Source: Akkermansia muciniphila
GTDB lineage: Bacteria; Verrucomicrobiota; Verrucomicrobiia; Methylacidiphilales; CAMAQI01
Assembly (NCBI GenBank): GCA_945883905.1
Contig: CAMCYL010000006.1
Coordinates: forward strand, 1-58,588
Direction of reading: 5' to 3'
DNA length: 58,588 nt
Shown here: one piece after another, positions 1 to 9,104 of the stretch
Numbering within the stretch: the first letter of the stretch is position 1
Layout of the letters: each line of letters begins with the position of its first letter
Notes under the pieces: model-generated
What the model was told of the DNA's origin: nothing
What the model saw: only the letters and a program-made list of their open reading frames with translations
Database searches by the model: none
Position numbers and translations under genes: made by a program

Positions 1-97
1 CCCTTTTATCAATCGCTAACCCTTTTTTGATCTTCTCTTACCATCTCTTTCCTCCCCAAGGCGACCCTCATGCCTTTTTCATGCTTTCTTGCATTCC

Positions 98-475
98 TTA
101 GAGATTTTTTTCTTTATTTTTTTGTTCTAATGCAAGAAATGGGATTAAAATAAACAGGGCACCGTTTTCAGTATAAGGAATGACATGGACCTGCGCGGGA
201 AAAACACTCGAATCTTTTCGATTAACAAGGGCCTCAAAAACCATCTTTTGATCATAAGAGCGAAGTGGAATCCCTAAAAACTGAAAGTACCCCTCGACAT
301 TCATTCCGATCGATTCTTCAACGCTATAGCCCAATAAACCAGAGGCCGTTGAATTAATTGTTTGAATCACCCCATCCGAGGAGAGGAATATCAAAGGAAA
401 TTCAGATAAATACCGATTAAAAACATCCTTTGTTAAAATGTTTGAAAGTTCAATCGGTGGAGTCTCTTCGTTCAT
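98..475 (-). CDS. Small single PAS-domain protein
   Basis: A 125-residue protein that is almost entirely one PAS sensor domain (about residues 20-115). The region around LIFLSSDGVIQTINSTAS, followed by LLGYSVEESIGMNV, matches the N-terminal PAS core, and the C-terminal strands follow. No kinase, GGDEF or HTH output domain is attached and no signal peptide or membrane segment is visible, so it probably acts by protein-protein contact or is a remnant of a larger sensor. It lies 16 bases downstream of ppc on the same strand and is probably the last gene of that run. The ligand cannot be inferred. Confidence 0.7.
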   Translation of the reverse strand: MNEETPPIELSNILTKDVFNRYLSEFPLIFLSSDGVIQTINSTASGLLGYSVEESIGMNVEGYFQFLGIPLRSYDQKMVFEALVNRKDSSVFPAQVHVIPYTENGALFILIPFLALEQKNKEKNL

Positions 476-491
476 GAAAATAAACTCAGGC

Positions 492-3296
492 CTATCCTGT
501 TGTTCCTAAACCACTGGCAATAGCATTAATTGAAAGAAGGATCTGAGGGAGTAATCGACGCGTCGCATCTTCATCCTGTTCCAAAGAAGCAGAGCGCCAA
601 CGCTCAAGAAGATTCATTTGTTGATAATGAAGTAGCTTTAGAGCATCTGCTCTTAACTTTAATGTTTTTGCCATTCGAGGTCGACGAGCAGAAAAGGTTT
701 TTCCGAATACTTTCTCTAACATTTCTTGTGTCTTTTCATATTCTTCCGTGACTGTTTTCATGAAAAGCTTTCGTATCTTATCTTCTTTTACCAATTCAGA
801 ATAAGCGGTCATAATTTCTAGGTCGGCACTATAAACACTCGTTTCAACATTCGTTAAAAGATAATTTAAAAAGGCCCAGCCTTTCACATTACCAACAAGA
901 CTCTTAAATTCATCACTCTGATGATCATGTAGATCTTGAAGTGCAGATCCAACCCCATACCAGCCTGGGACATAAAATCGTGCTTGATTCCAACTAAAGA
1001 CCCAAGGAATAGCACGTAAATCTCCTAATGTTCTGGATCCAGTTCGCCGTGATGGTCGCGATCCAATACTACTATTTTCAAGAGCATCAATGGGAGTGGC
1101 TTGTCCGTAAAAGGTCATAAAACCATCCATCTCGAGAAACTCTCGAAAGGCCGTCCGACTCTTAGAACAGAGCCGATTCAATGTTTTATCGAGTCCGTAG
1201 TTTTTTAATTTCGTAAAACGATGACGAACTGTTTGTGCCGTTGCACCAGCCGTTAAAAGTTCGAGATTATGAGTCGCCGTAATTAAGTTGGCATATTTTT
1301 GTGCAACCGTTTCCCCCTGTTCTGTCACACGAAAATCCCCTTCAATCGAATTTTTTGGCAAAGATTCTAAAAACCAATGCGTCGGACCTGCCCCACGACT
1401 AATTGTACCTCCACGTCCATGGAAAAAGCGAATATTCACTTTGGCTTTACGCCCCGCTTGAGTAATTAACTCTTGTGCACGATGAAGCTCCCACTGAGCG
1501 GCTAATATTCCACTTTCTTTATTACTATCGCTATACCCAATCATGATCTGTTGACTCGGAAGGGGACGATTTCTTCCGGATGTTTTATTATCGAGCAAGA
1601 GCTGCGACTTTAAACTTCTCACCACCACAGGATGAGCAAGATAACGCTTCACAATTTGCTCGCTGGCCCTGAGATCATCGACGGTTTCAAAAAGGGGGAC
1701 TACTGGTAATTTACAGAGTAATCCCTCTTCCGTCTGCTCTGTTAGACCGGCCTCCCGAGCCAAGACATAAACAACCAGTAGATCCGATAGTCGTCGAGTC
1801 ATACTCACGATCAAAGCCCCTATTCCCTCTTGTCCATGGAGTTTTATTTGATCGTAAAGGACTCGATAACAGCTCAAAACGGCATCGGCTTCTTTGCCAA
1901 TCGATGACTCCCCATGGGTAAACGGTCGAGAAGATTTTAACTCCTCGTTCAAAAACTTAATCCGCTTCTCTTCTGACCATGCTAAAAATCCTTTTCCATT
2001 CATTCCTGCGGCATCCATCAACTGACTTAACGCAAAATCATGAAATTGACTGTTTTGTCGTATATCTAATTGTGCTGAATGAAATCCAAAAACCTCCAAA
2101 AGTCTTAAGACCGGTCTGACATCTGACTCCGCCACTCGAGTGGCTCCGACATCGACTAAGGAACGATAGAGGGCCTGCAAATCGTGACTCATTTGCTCAG
2201 GATAAGCGTAGGACCACTTGCGCTCCATAATCTCGATACGATTCCCACTGACTCTTTCTAGAGGAAGTTTTGATTGAATGAGAAGGGCAAACTGTCTCCA
2301 CGGTTCCTCAGGATGAAGTCCCATTAAACGCCCTGCACTCTCGCCAATCTCCTCCGCCATTCGGGAAATCACTGTTGTCATTTCCAAAGAAGGTTTTTGA
2401 ACAAAATGAGAAAGACTTAAACGCTCTATCACTAAATCCATTTGTTGATGAAGTACAAACAACGCATTTAAACGCAGCTCCTTAAAGGTCTCACGAGTGA
2501 TCTCGGCAGTCACAAAGGGATGTCCATCCCGATCACCACCAACCCATGTTCCGAATTGAATCATCGGAAGGTTTTGCCAATTGGCAAAAGAATCTCGTTT
2601 ATAGCCAGCATTTTCCCAAGCTTGAACTAAACGTAAATCTAACATCGGCAAAACTTTTGGAAAAACATTTTTGAGGTAGTGAATTACATTTCGACGCTCC
2701 TCCGAAACCTCCGGCTTACGGACTAAAATCTCTCCTGTTCTCCAAAGTCGCTCAAGTGAGGATTTAACCTCCTCCTTGATTTGCTCCTGCTCAAAAGGAG
2801 TCCACATGGAATTCTCTCGCTTCACTAACAACTGATAGATCGCACGATGTTGCTCAAGAACGGAGGATCGCTTTGCCTCTGTCGGATGGGCGGTCAAAAC
2901 AGTCTCAACTCTGACGTTCGATAAAACAGAAAGAATTTGCTCCTCCGTGATTTTCCCCTCTTTGAAACGACGGAGTTCATAGCCCCAGAGTCCCGGCTCT
3001 TCAAATAGTCCTAATGTCGTTTCACGCAATCGTCGAGTCTGTGCAGAGGCATTTTCCTCCACCATATTTAAGAGTTGAAAAGCCATCGAATAGATTTGTC
3101 CGACACGCTCAGGAAATCGAGTGACCGATGAAGGATCTAATTCCGATTTCCAAGGCAGATAACGGGAAAGATGTTTTTCGCCACACTCCGTGAGAACCTC
3201 TTCCAAGCAATCTAAAAGAAAAAATAAGTCTCGATCTACCTTACTAAAGCCCAACCCCAAAAAATCGGGATTTATTTTTGATTTTAATTCACTCAT
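492..3296 (-). CDS. ppc: Phosphoenolpyruvate carboxylase
   Basis: Cytosolic enzyme that carboxylates phosphoenolpyruvate with bicarbonate to oxaloacetate, replenishing the TCA cycle. The 934-residue length is normal for bacterial PEPC. Visible signatures include VLTAHPTEAKR with the catalytic His, GTWVGGDRDGHPFVT, the glycine-rich FHGRGGTISRGAGP loop, IGYSDSNKESG and WVFSWNQARFYVPGW. The C terminus ends in GTTG, close to the usual NTG end. The open frame extends 23 codons upstream, but I chose the ATG at 3296 because an AAAGAGAG ribosome site precedes it and MSELKSK begins the conserved region. It is transcribed after the AspT-like transporter gene. Confidence 0.97.
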   Translation of the reverse strand: MSELKSKINPDFLGLGFSKVDRDLFFLLDCLEEVLTECGEKHLSRYLPWKSELDPSSVTRFPERVGQIYSMAFQLLNMVEENASAQTRRLRETTLGLFEEPGLWGYELRRFKEGKITEEQILSVLSNVRVETVLTAHPTEAKRSSVLEQHRAIYQLLVKRENSMWTPFEQEQIKEEVKSSLERLWRTGEILVRKPEVSEERRNVIHYLKNVFPKVLPMLDLRLVQAWENAGYKRDSFANWQNLPMIQFGTWVGGDRDGHPFVTAEITRETFKELRLNALFVLHQQMDLVIERLSLSHFVQKPSLEMTTVISRMAEEIGESAGRLMGLHPEEPWRQFALLIQSKLPLERVSGNRIEIMERKWSYAYPEQMSHDLQALYRSLVDVGATRVAESDVRPVLRLLEVFGFHSAQLDIRQNSQFHDFALSQLMDAAGMNGKGFLAWSEEKRIKFLNEELKSSRPFTHGESSIGKEADAVLSCYRVLYDQIKLHGQEGIGALIVSMTRRLSDLLVVYVLAREAGLTEQTEEGLLCKLPVVPLFETVDDLRASEQIVKRYLAHPVVVRSLKSQLLLDNKTSGRNRPLPSQQIMIGYSDSNKESGILAAQWELHRAQELITQAGRKAKVNIRFFHGRGGTISRGAGPTHWFLESLPKNSIEGDFRVTEQGETVAQKYANLITATHNLELLTAGATAQTVRHRFTKLKNYGLDKTLNRLCSKSRTAFREFLEMDGFMTFYGQATPIDALENSSIGSRPSRRTGSRTLGDLRAIPWVFSWNQARFYVPGWYGVGSALQDLHDHQSDEFKSLVGNVKGWAFLNYLLTNVETSVYSADLEIMTAYSELVKEDKIRKLFMKTVTEEYEKTQEMLEKVFGKTFSARRPRMAKTLKLRADALKLLHYQQMNLLERWRSASLEQDEDATRRLLPQILLSINAIASGLGTTG

Positions 3297-3336
3297 TTTG
3301 CTCTCTTTTTTGAATGAGCAGACACTATCAATACCC

Positions 3337-4998
3337 CTATGAATGACCAACAAAAAAACGCACAAAAATTTGAGCCATAATTACTTTAATTAATAATGCC
3401 ATCGGAAAAAGCGTGGCATAAGCCAAAACAATTGGCGCACGATCCATTTTTTGAGAGGCAAAAGCTAAAGCGGCAGGTTGCGTATGAAGTCCACAACAGG
3501 AACCGACCCACATCTCTGGCGAGCGAAAACCAAAACGTCTTAATACAAAACACAAAACGATATGAGCAATCAGTGTAATGAGAATCACGGGCAGAATAAA
3601 ATTAAAGCCATTTACAGATAAAACCTCCAAAAATCCGTTCCCCGCTTGCACCCCTACACATGTCAGAAAAAATAAAATTCCTAACTGCCGGAGGGCCATA
3701 TTATTCGATTGCGGAATCAACCAAATCACCTTTCCCACTCTGCCCCACGCCCCAAGCAATAATCCCATAATAAGACAGCCTCCCGTCGAACCCAATTCAA
3801 ATGAGTCCTCCATTCCCGGAAATGAAATAGGAATAGCCCCCAATCCGATTCCCATTACAATACCTAGTCCAAAGCTGACATATCCACTTTCGGATAGAAT
3901 ATTAATCGAATTTCCAAAAAGTTTTCGAACCTCTTTCTCGGTTTCTTTTAAGGAAATGACTCGGATTCTATCGCCTAATTGGAGAACACTTCCCTCTGTT
4001 ACCTCGAGATCCATATCCCCCCGTCTCTGTCTCGTAATAATAGCTCCATATTTATCAAGTTTAATCTGACTAATCGGAATCCCAACAATTTCGGGATTTG
4101 AAACGTGATATCGATGAACCTCAAAGCCATGCATTTCATCAACTAAGTCAATATCTGCTATTTTTCCCACTGCCTCGGCTGCTTTCGCAATATTTTCCGG
4201 TCGTCCAACGGCCACAAAATAACTTCCTAAATCGAGAGGAAGATTCACATGCGTCATTAACGTCAGAGCACCATCGATGGGCTGATAACGAGTCATTTTA
4301 ATCAAATATTTTTTTTCAATTATTTCAGCAGTCCAATTAGAAAATCCGACTGGGGAATTTAAAATTTGCAACGTTTGTGCAGGATAAATAAAGTTAGGTT
4401 GCTTTCCTGAAATCGACCTTCCTTTTCTCCAACACATTAAAAACTCAAGGAATACAAGCAAGGTCACTACCGATATCGGGTAAGCGATTCCAAATCCTTG
4501 AACTAATGATTTATGTTTTGAGGACTCCCCCAGATCTTTAAGCAGATCCGCCGCTGCCGCCAACGCAGGAGTAGAAGTCAAAGAGCCACAAAAAATTCCA
4601 ACCCAAATGATCGAATCTCCAAAGTAAAAGTGGGCAAAGATCAGACAGACCAGAAAAGAGGCACATAAACCCAAAATCAATGCGGCGATGCACTTTAATC
4701 CCTGTATTTTAAAGTTTTGAAAGAAACCGGGTCCCGACTCAAGCCCAACACAATACACAAATAAGGCTAAACCTAAGGAGGAAAGAAATGGTGGAAACTC
4801 AAAACGAGAATCCCACATCCCAAACCCTAATCCAACAAACAAGACTGAAGCGACCCCCAATCGAAAACGCCCCCCCCAATTGATTTCACCCAAAGAATAT
4901 CCAAGGGCAATAATTAAAAATAATCGTGCTAAAAGGTTGTCGACCAGGAAAACTCGAGCCCATTCGATCAAATCGTAGATTGCCATAAAACTGATCAT
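3337..4998 (-). CDS. AspT/YidE-family transporter with RCK_C domains
   Basis: Integral membrane protein of 553 residues with the duplicated transporter architecture of the aspartate:alanine exchanger (AspT/YidE/YbjL) family. An N-terminal membrane block (about residues 15-190) is followed by a cytosolic section with two TrkA-C-like domains (about 210-370) and a second membrane block (about 375-550). Typical pieces are LFVYCVGLESGPGFF and GSLTSTPALAAAADLL in the first half and GILFFLTCVGVQAGNGFL with GLHTQPAALAFA in the second. The ATG overlaps the stop of the upstream ArnT-like gene as ATGA. The substrate is unknown; dicarboxylates or amino acids are possible, and the ppc neighbour is compatible with this but does not prove it. 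Confidence 0.85.
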   Translation of the reverse strand: MISFMAIYDLIEWARVFLVDNLLARLFLIIALGYSLGEINWGGRFRLGVASVLFVGLGFGMWDSRFEFPPFLSSLGLALFVYCVGLESGPGFFQNFKIQGLKCIAALILGLCASFLVCLIFAHFYFGDSIIWVGIFCGSLTSTPALAAAADLLKDLGESSKHKSLVQGFGIAYPISVVTLLVFLEFLMCWRKGRSISGKQPNFIYPAQTLQILNSPVGFSNWTAEIIEKKYLIKMTRYQPIDGALTLMTHVNLPLDLGSYFVAVGRPENIAKAAEAVGKIADIDLVDEMHGFEVHRYHVSNPEIVGIPISQIKLDKYGAIITRQRRGDMDLEVTEGSVLQLGDRIRVISLKETEKEVRKLFGNSINILSESGYVSFGLGIVMGIGLGAIPISFPGMEDSFELGSTGGCLIMGLLLGAWGRVGKVIWLIPQSNNMALRQLGILFFLTCVGVQAGNGFLEVLSVNGFNFILPVILITLIAHIVLCFVLRRFGFRSPEMWVGSCCGLHTQPAALAFASQKMDRAPIVLAYATLFPMALLIKVIMAQIFVRFFVGHS

Positions 4999-6704
4999 AA
5001 GTGATTTTTTATTAAGAGGCGAGAGCCCGATCTCCCCTCCTCGCTTTCAAAGAACATCTCTCCGATGACTTTTCTCCAAAACTCCCGATCCTTTGCATGG
5101 ATAATCAAAAGCAATCTCTGTTCCGACTTCCAAGAAACAAGAAACTTATCAAAATCAAGATATTGTTCTCTTCCAATCTCATACTTTCTCGTTGCATACT
5201 CCGCAAAAGGATTGGCTCTTACAAAAAATATTTTTTCCTCAAGATAATAAAAAAGACTTGAAGAAATGGGGGCGACTCCATCGACAATGACGGCGGTGTG
5301 AGGAATTAAAGAAATATAAAGAGCCGTTTTTTTTAATGAAAAAGAGTCGGACAAAATCCGAACCCCTTTTGAAGTTCCCCATAAGGGTCCTAGCATTGCA
5401 ATGATAAAAGCAATCAGAATTAAAGAATTTTTTTGTTTTCTGACGAGATAAACCCCACTCATTCCACCGATTAAAAGTGTGATCGCAGAAATAAAAAATA
5501 GCGATCTCATTTCAGTCGGAAGTTGAAATAAAATAGAAAACAAATGATCGGTCGAATCAGATCGAAGGGCATTATTTATATTGCCACTCCAAATAGATCC
5601 CAGGACGAAAAGAGAGACGCCGAGTCCAAAAAAAATCCAAAAAGGAAAAGCCAACCAAACCGATCGATCCCTTGAATGAAGACCGACAACCGCTAAAATT
5701 GAAAAGGAGAACCATGAAGCCATACTATAATAATCTTGTCGGGCAGAAAATAAGGTACTCACCAAAATGACCCCAGGAACGATCAAGAGCAGTTTTTGAG
5801 TCTGTTTCTGATCATCACGATCCTGGCTCTTTCTCCATTTCTGTAACGCATGCGGGGTCAATAAAAGAATCGGAAAAAGAAGAAACAGATGTTGAAGTAA
5901 ATAATGAAAAAGAGAAACTTGTGAATAAGTTAATGGAAAACGAAAATTGAGGGCATGACCCATTTGTTCGTTCCAAAGATTATCCAGGATATATCCTGGA
6001 TACTTTAACTCAACGGCAACATACCATGGTAAAGTAATCACTAAAAAAAGAATTAAATTTCTTAAACGCCAAAATCCACTCCAAGCCTCCGGTTGAAAAA
6101 GCGACATCGCACGCGCAATTCCTAAAACGGTTAAAGGCCAAAAAAGGCCGTGAAACCCTTTTGCAAATGAAGCACAAGCCATCATGACCCATCCAAGAGT
6201 CCACCATCGAAGACGTGCAGAATAAGTAACCGCAAGTAGGGCCTTAATAGAGGCCCAAAATGTCATCGCGATAAAAAAGGAGAACACTATTTCGGGCATC
6301 ACCATTCTCCCAAAAATAAAGAGTCCAAAACTCAATCCTAAAACGGTCGTCGCCATTAACGCACGAAAGGGATCCATGATCTCCACTCCGATTGCATAGG
6401 TCGTTAAAAGCAATCCCAGGATCATAACTATAAAAGGAACTCGCATTGCATATTCATCGTTTTTTATGAATGAAGCAGAGAGTTTCATTAGCCAATAAGT
6501 AAGCGGAGGCTTTTGAAGTCGAGGGATTCCATTATTTGTCGGAATCTCTAGATAAGACTCCATCGCTCTCACGGCACCCGCGTATTGTCCTTCGGTCTCA
6601 TCATAAATCGGGGTCTCTCGGATCGATAAAAAGTAAAAGAGTGCAAATCCACTCAGCAAAAGCACTATTTTAATGAAGTTAAAATTCACAGCCGTCCAAA
6701 ACAT
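4995..6704 (-). CDS. ArnT/PMT-like family 39 glycosyltransferase
   Basis: Polytopic membrane glycosyltransferase of 569 residues. The N-terminal periplasmic loop after the first membrane segment carries RETPIYDETEGQYAGAVRAM and LQKPPLTYWLMKLS, the acidic-residue and KPP signatures of the PMT_2/ArnT superfamily, which uses polyprenyl-phosphate sugar donors. Many hydrophobic segments follow to about residue 450, then a soluble C-terminal domain. The gene overlaps the end of the CgeB/GT2 fusion by 19 bases and the start of the AspT-like gene by 4. It probably modifies lipid A or another envelope glycan; the exact sugar is not predictable. Confidence 0.82.
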   Translation of the reverse strand: MFWTAVNFNFIKIVLLLSGFALFYFLSIRETPIYDETEGQYAGAVRAMESYLEIPTNNGIPRLQKPPLTYWLMKLSASFIKNDEYAMRVPFIVMILGLLLTTYAIGVEIMDPFRALMATTVLGLSFGLFIFGRMVMPEIVFSFFIAMTFWASIKALLAVTYSARLRWWTLGWVMMACASFAKGFHGLFWPLTVLGIARAMSLFQPEAWSGFWRLRNLILFLVITLPWYVAVELKYPGYILDNLWNEQMGHALNFRFPLTYSQVSLFHYLLQHLFLLFPILLLTPHALQKWRKSQDRDDQKQTQKLLLIVPGVILVSTLFSARQDYYSMASWFSFSILAVVGLHSRDRSVWLAFPFWIFFGLGVSLFVLGSIWSGNINNALRSDSTDHLFSILFQLPTEMRSLFFISAITLLIGGMSGVYLVRKQKNSLILIAFIIAMLGPLWGTSKGVRILSDSFSLKKTALYISLIPHTAVIVDGVAPISSSLFYYLEEKIFFVRANPFAEYATRKYEIGREQYLDFDKFLVSWKSEQRLLLIIHAKDREFWRKVIGEMFFESEEGRSGSRLLIKNHL

Positions 6705-8614
6705 CGATCAAAGTGCTCGATCAAGCGAGTCCCCTTTTGACGAAAACTCTCCGCCCCCAGAAGATCCCCTCTTCCCTCCGATTCTTGAGCGAGTGTAAAT
6801 AAATATTCCGGGTAACGAGAAAGGAGCAACTTTGGATTCCTTAACAATTTTGAGCGCTCCAACCACTTCGCTTGGAATCGTTTGGTATTGCGAGCGTGAA
6901 TATCAAAAATCGATTCCTGATGATCAAAGTATCGAACCACCTTATTCGCCTTGATCGTTCCGCTCCACTCATGATCATATTCGCTCGTCGGAGCAATCCA
7001 ACATTCCAACCCTTTTTCACGACATTGGAGCCCTAAATCCCACTCCTCAAAATAACAGGGGGTATAGTCATCCTCAAAAAGAAGATCTCCACTGACAAAA
7101 TGGGATCGTTTGACCGCAAAGAAAAAACCGGAGATAGCATCGACTTGAAGCGGTCGAGAGCTCATTCCTTGATCGAAATATTGATAATCGGTAGAGCCAA
7201 AGAAATTCACAAAGGAACCTTGAGGCCCTGCCACCGCCGCTTTTTCAATCCGTTGCAGTGTTCTTTCAATAACGGGTATCGATTTCGGACGAAAATGAAG
7301 ATCCGCATTAATCACAAATACAGTAGGAGTTTCGCTTAAATGAATCCCGACATTCCAAGCGCGGGCGACGCCGATATTTTGACTTAAAGTTGCCGCTAAA
7401 GTCACACGTGGATGCTTCGCATAGCTCGCCGCCATTTTCTCGGAGTTAAAGACCACAATCACATTGCCTTCCACCGATTCTAAATCCTTCAACAATGTTT
7501 CAATATTAAAGGGACTCGCTGGGGATTTATCAAGCACCGGAATCACAAAGGAGCGTTGAGGTCGCGAGGAAAGAACTGCTCCTCGCCATGGACTCTCCCC
7601 TAAAAAATAAGTGTCCTTCAGACCCAAAGAGCGATCACGCCACTGACGTGCATCGGGAGTTGAAACCGTTTCACCAAGGAGTACCTCTAGAAGCGCCGTC
7701 GCACGGTGATCGTACGTATGCGCACGCAAAACCTTCTCACGACCCGAGGCCGCAATTCTCTCCCGTTCCACCTCATTTTTCAAATAATAACCGATTTGAT
7801 CTAAAAGATTATCCGAATGATAAATTCCTAGATCCTCCCCAGGGGCAAATAATTCTGACAGCCCCGAAGCGACCCCGGGGTCATCCGTTAAAAGAAATGA
7901 GCCTGAAGCCATTGCCTCAAATACCCGCATATTCAAATCGTTTCGTACGCAATTATTAAAAACAATTTTAGAATGCGAAAAAACTTCCGACATCTCCGTT
8001 AAAAAACAACGACGAACGTGGAGAGGATAGTTCGATTTAATTTTCTCAAGCAAAGCACTCCGTGGATGTCCCTCTGCGATCGATCCAACAAATCCAACCT
8101 CAAACTCTTTCCCTCCCTTTTTCTGACCATGAATCTCCGGATCACATCCCAAGGGAAGCCAATGGACATTTTGAATCCCTGCTGATTGAAAAGCGTGGAG
8201 ATACTCACGTTGAGCAATAAAAACAAGATCAAATTGCTTCGCCCACTCTAAATGCCACGTTAAATTAATATGGGAATCGATCAAATAACAGACTCGAGGG
8301 CACGGGAGTTTGTCCATATTTTGAGGAAAATGTCCATAAACAGATTCGATCCACAAAAAGAAATCAGGCCGTAAATCTTCTGGCGTTTGATGATAAAGTG
8401 ACCCCACATCATACTCATAAGGGAGCGGAATATCATGATCAACCACCGGCGATCCCATGTTTTGAAGATTCCAGCTCTCGATCACAAACTCATCAATTTT
8501 TGGACCTAGCGTCGTCACCTTCATTAGTTTTCGAAAAGCTCTTTCAAAATAGACCGCAGTCGTTACTGGATAGGAGACGTAGGAGAGCCAAAGTCGATGT
8601 GAAGTAAAATCCAT
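6686..8614 (-). CDS. CgeB-like glycosyltransferase fused to GT2 domain
   Basis: A 642-residue protein with two glycosyltransferase halves. Residues 1 to about 310 resemble the CgeB/DUF3880 plus Glycos_trans_1_2 type, with FVGSIAEGHPRSALLEKI, VFNNCVRNDLNMRVFEAMAS and SFLLTDDPG. Residues about 350-600 form a GT2 domain with VIPVLDKS, NIGVARAWNVGI, the DxD-like VINADLHF and YFEEWDLGLQCREKG. It starts one base after the coaD stop codon. No signal peptide is visible, so it probably acts at the cytosolic membrane face in building LPS, a capsule or a glycoprotein. The fused arrangement suggests sequential addition of two sugars. Confidence 0.82.
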   Translation of the reverse strand: MDFTSHRLWLSYVSYPVTTAVYFERAFRKLMKVTTLGPKIDEFVIESWNLQNMGSPVVDHDIPLPYEYDVGSLYHQTPEDLRPDFFLWIESVYGHFPQNMDKLPCPRVCYLIDSHINLTWHLEWAKQFDLVFIAQREYLHAFQSAGIQNVHWLPLGCDPEIHGQKKGGKEFEVGFVGSIAEGHPRSALLEKIKSNYPLHVRRCFLTEMSEVFSHSKIVFNNCVRNDLNMRVFEAMASGSFLLTDDPGVASGLSELFAPGEDLGIYHSDNLLDQIGYYLKNEVERERIAASGREKVLRAHTYDHRATALLEVLLGETVSTPDARQWRDRSLGLKDTYFLGESPWRGAVLSSRPQRSFVIPVLDKSPASPFNIETLLKDLESVEGNVIVVFNSEKMAASYAKHPRVTLAATLSQNIGVARAWNVGIHLSETPTVFVINADLHFRPKSIPVIERTLQRIEKAAVAGPQGSFVNFFGSTDYQYFDQGMSSRPLQVDAISGFFFAVKRSHFVSGDLLFEDDYTPCYFEEWDLGLQCREKGLECWIAPTSEYDHEWSGTIKANKVVRYFDHQESIFDIHARNTKRFQAKWLERSKLLRNPKLLLSRYPEYLFTLAQESEGRGDLLGAESFRQKGTRLIEHFDRCFGRL

Positions 8615-8615
8615 A

Positions 8616-9104
8616 TTACAAACTCTTTGCGAATTTTTCTTTCAAAATTTTCTCAACGTGAGGAGTCACAAAACTCGAAAAATCTCCTCCTAATTTAGCC
8701 ACCTCGCGAACAATCGAACTGCTTAAATAGGTATAACTTTCTCTCGGCATTAAAAAAATAGTCTCCACATCTTTACGAAGCTTTCGATTCATCAGAGCCA
8801 TCTGGAATTCAAATTCAAAATCAGAGACAGCTCGAAGCCCCCGTATAATCGCACAAGCACCCTGCGACTGAACAAAATCAACCAACAATCCGTTGAACGA
8901 GATCACTTCAGGGGGGTTTTCAAAACCTTTTACCGATTCCAAGGCTAGCGCCACTCGCTCCTCCACTGAAAATAAAGGGGCCTTTCCGGTATTCGCCGCA
9001 ACTGCGATCACGACCTTATCAAAAAGCCGTTGAGCCCGCTCAAGCACATCTAGATGTCCTTTGGTAATCGGGTCAAAGGTCCCAGGATAAACGGCAATTC
9101 TCAT
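8616..9104 (-). CDS. coaD: Phosphopantetheine adenylyltransferase
   Basis: Penultimate step of coenzyme A synthesis: transfer of AMP from ATP to 4'-phosphopantetheine. The 162-residue length is typical. The N-terminal AVYPGTFDPITKGHLDVLERA contains the TxGH nucleotidyltransferase motif, IIRGLRAVSDFEFEFQMALM is the substrate-binding region, and YTYLSSSIVREVAKLGGD carries the C-terminal ISSS-type motif. The ATG overlaps the stop of the DUF262 gene as ATGA. Coupling a housekeeping enzyme to a putative restriction gene is unusual and is discussed as a finding. Confidence 0.97.
   Translation of the reverse strand: MRIAVYPGTFDPITKGHLDVLERAQRLFDKVVIAVAANTGKAPLFSVEERVALALESVKGFENPPEVISFNGLLVDFVQSQGACAIIRGLRAVSDFEFEFQMALMNRKLRKDVETIFLMPRESYTYLSSSIVREVAKLGGDFSSFVTPHVEKILKEKFAKSL

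Noticed and set aside
3297-3365. 23-codon N-terminal extension of ppc
   Set aside because: The extension lacks family similarity and a good ribosome site precedes the ATG at 3296.
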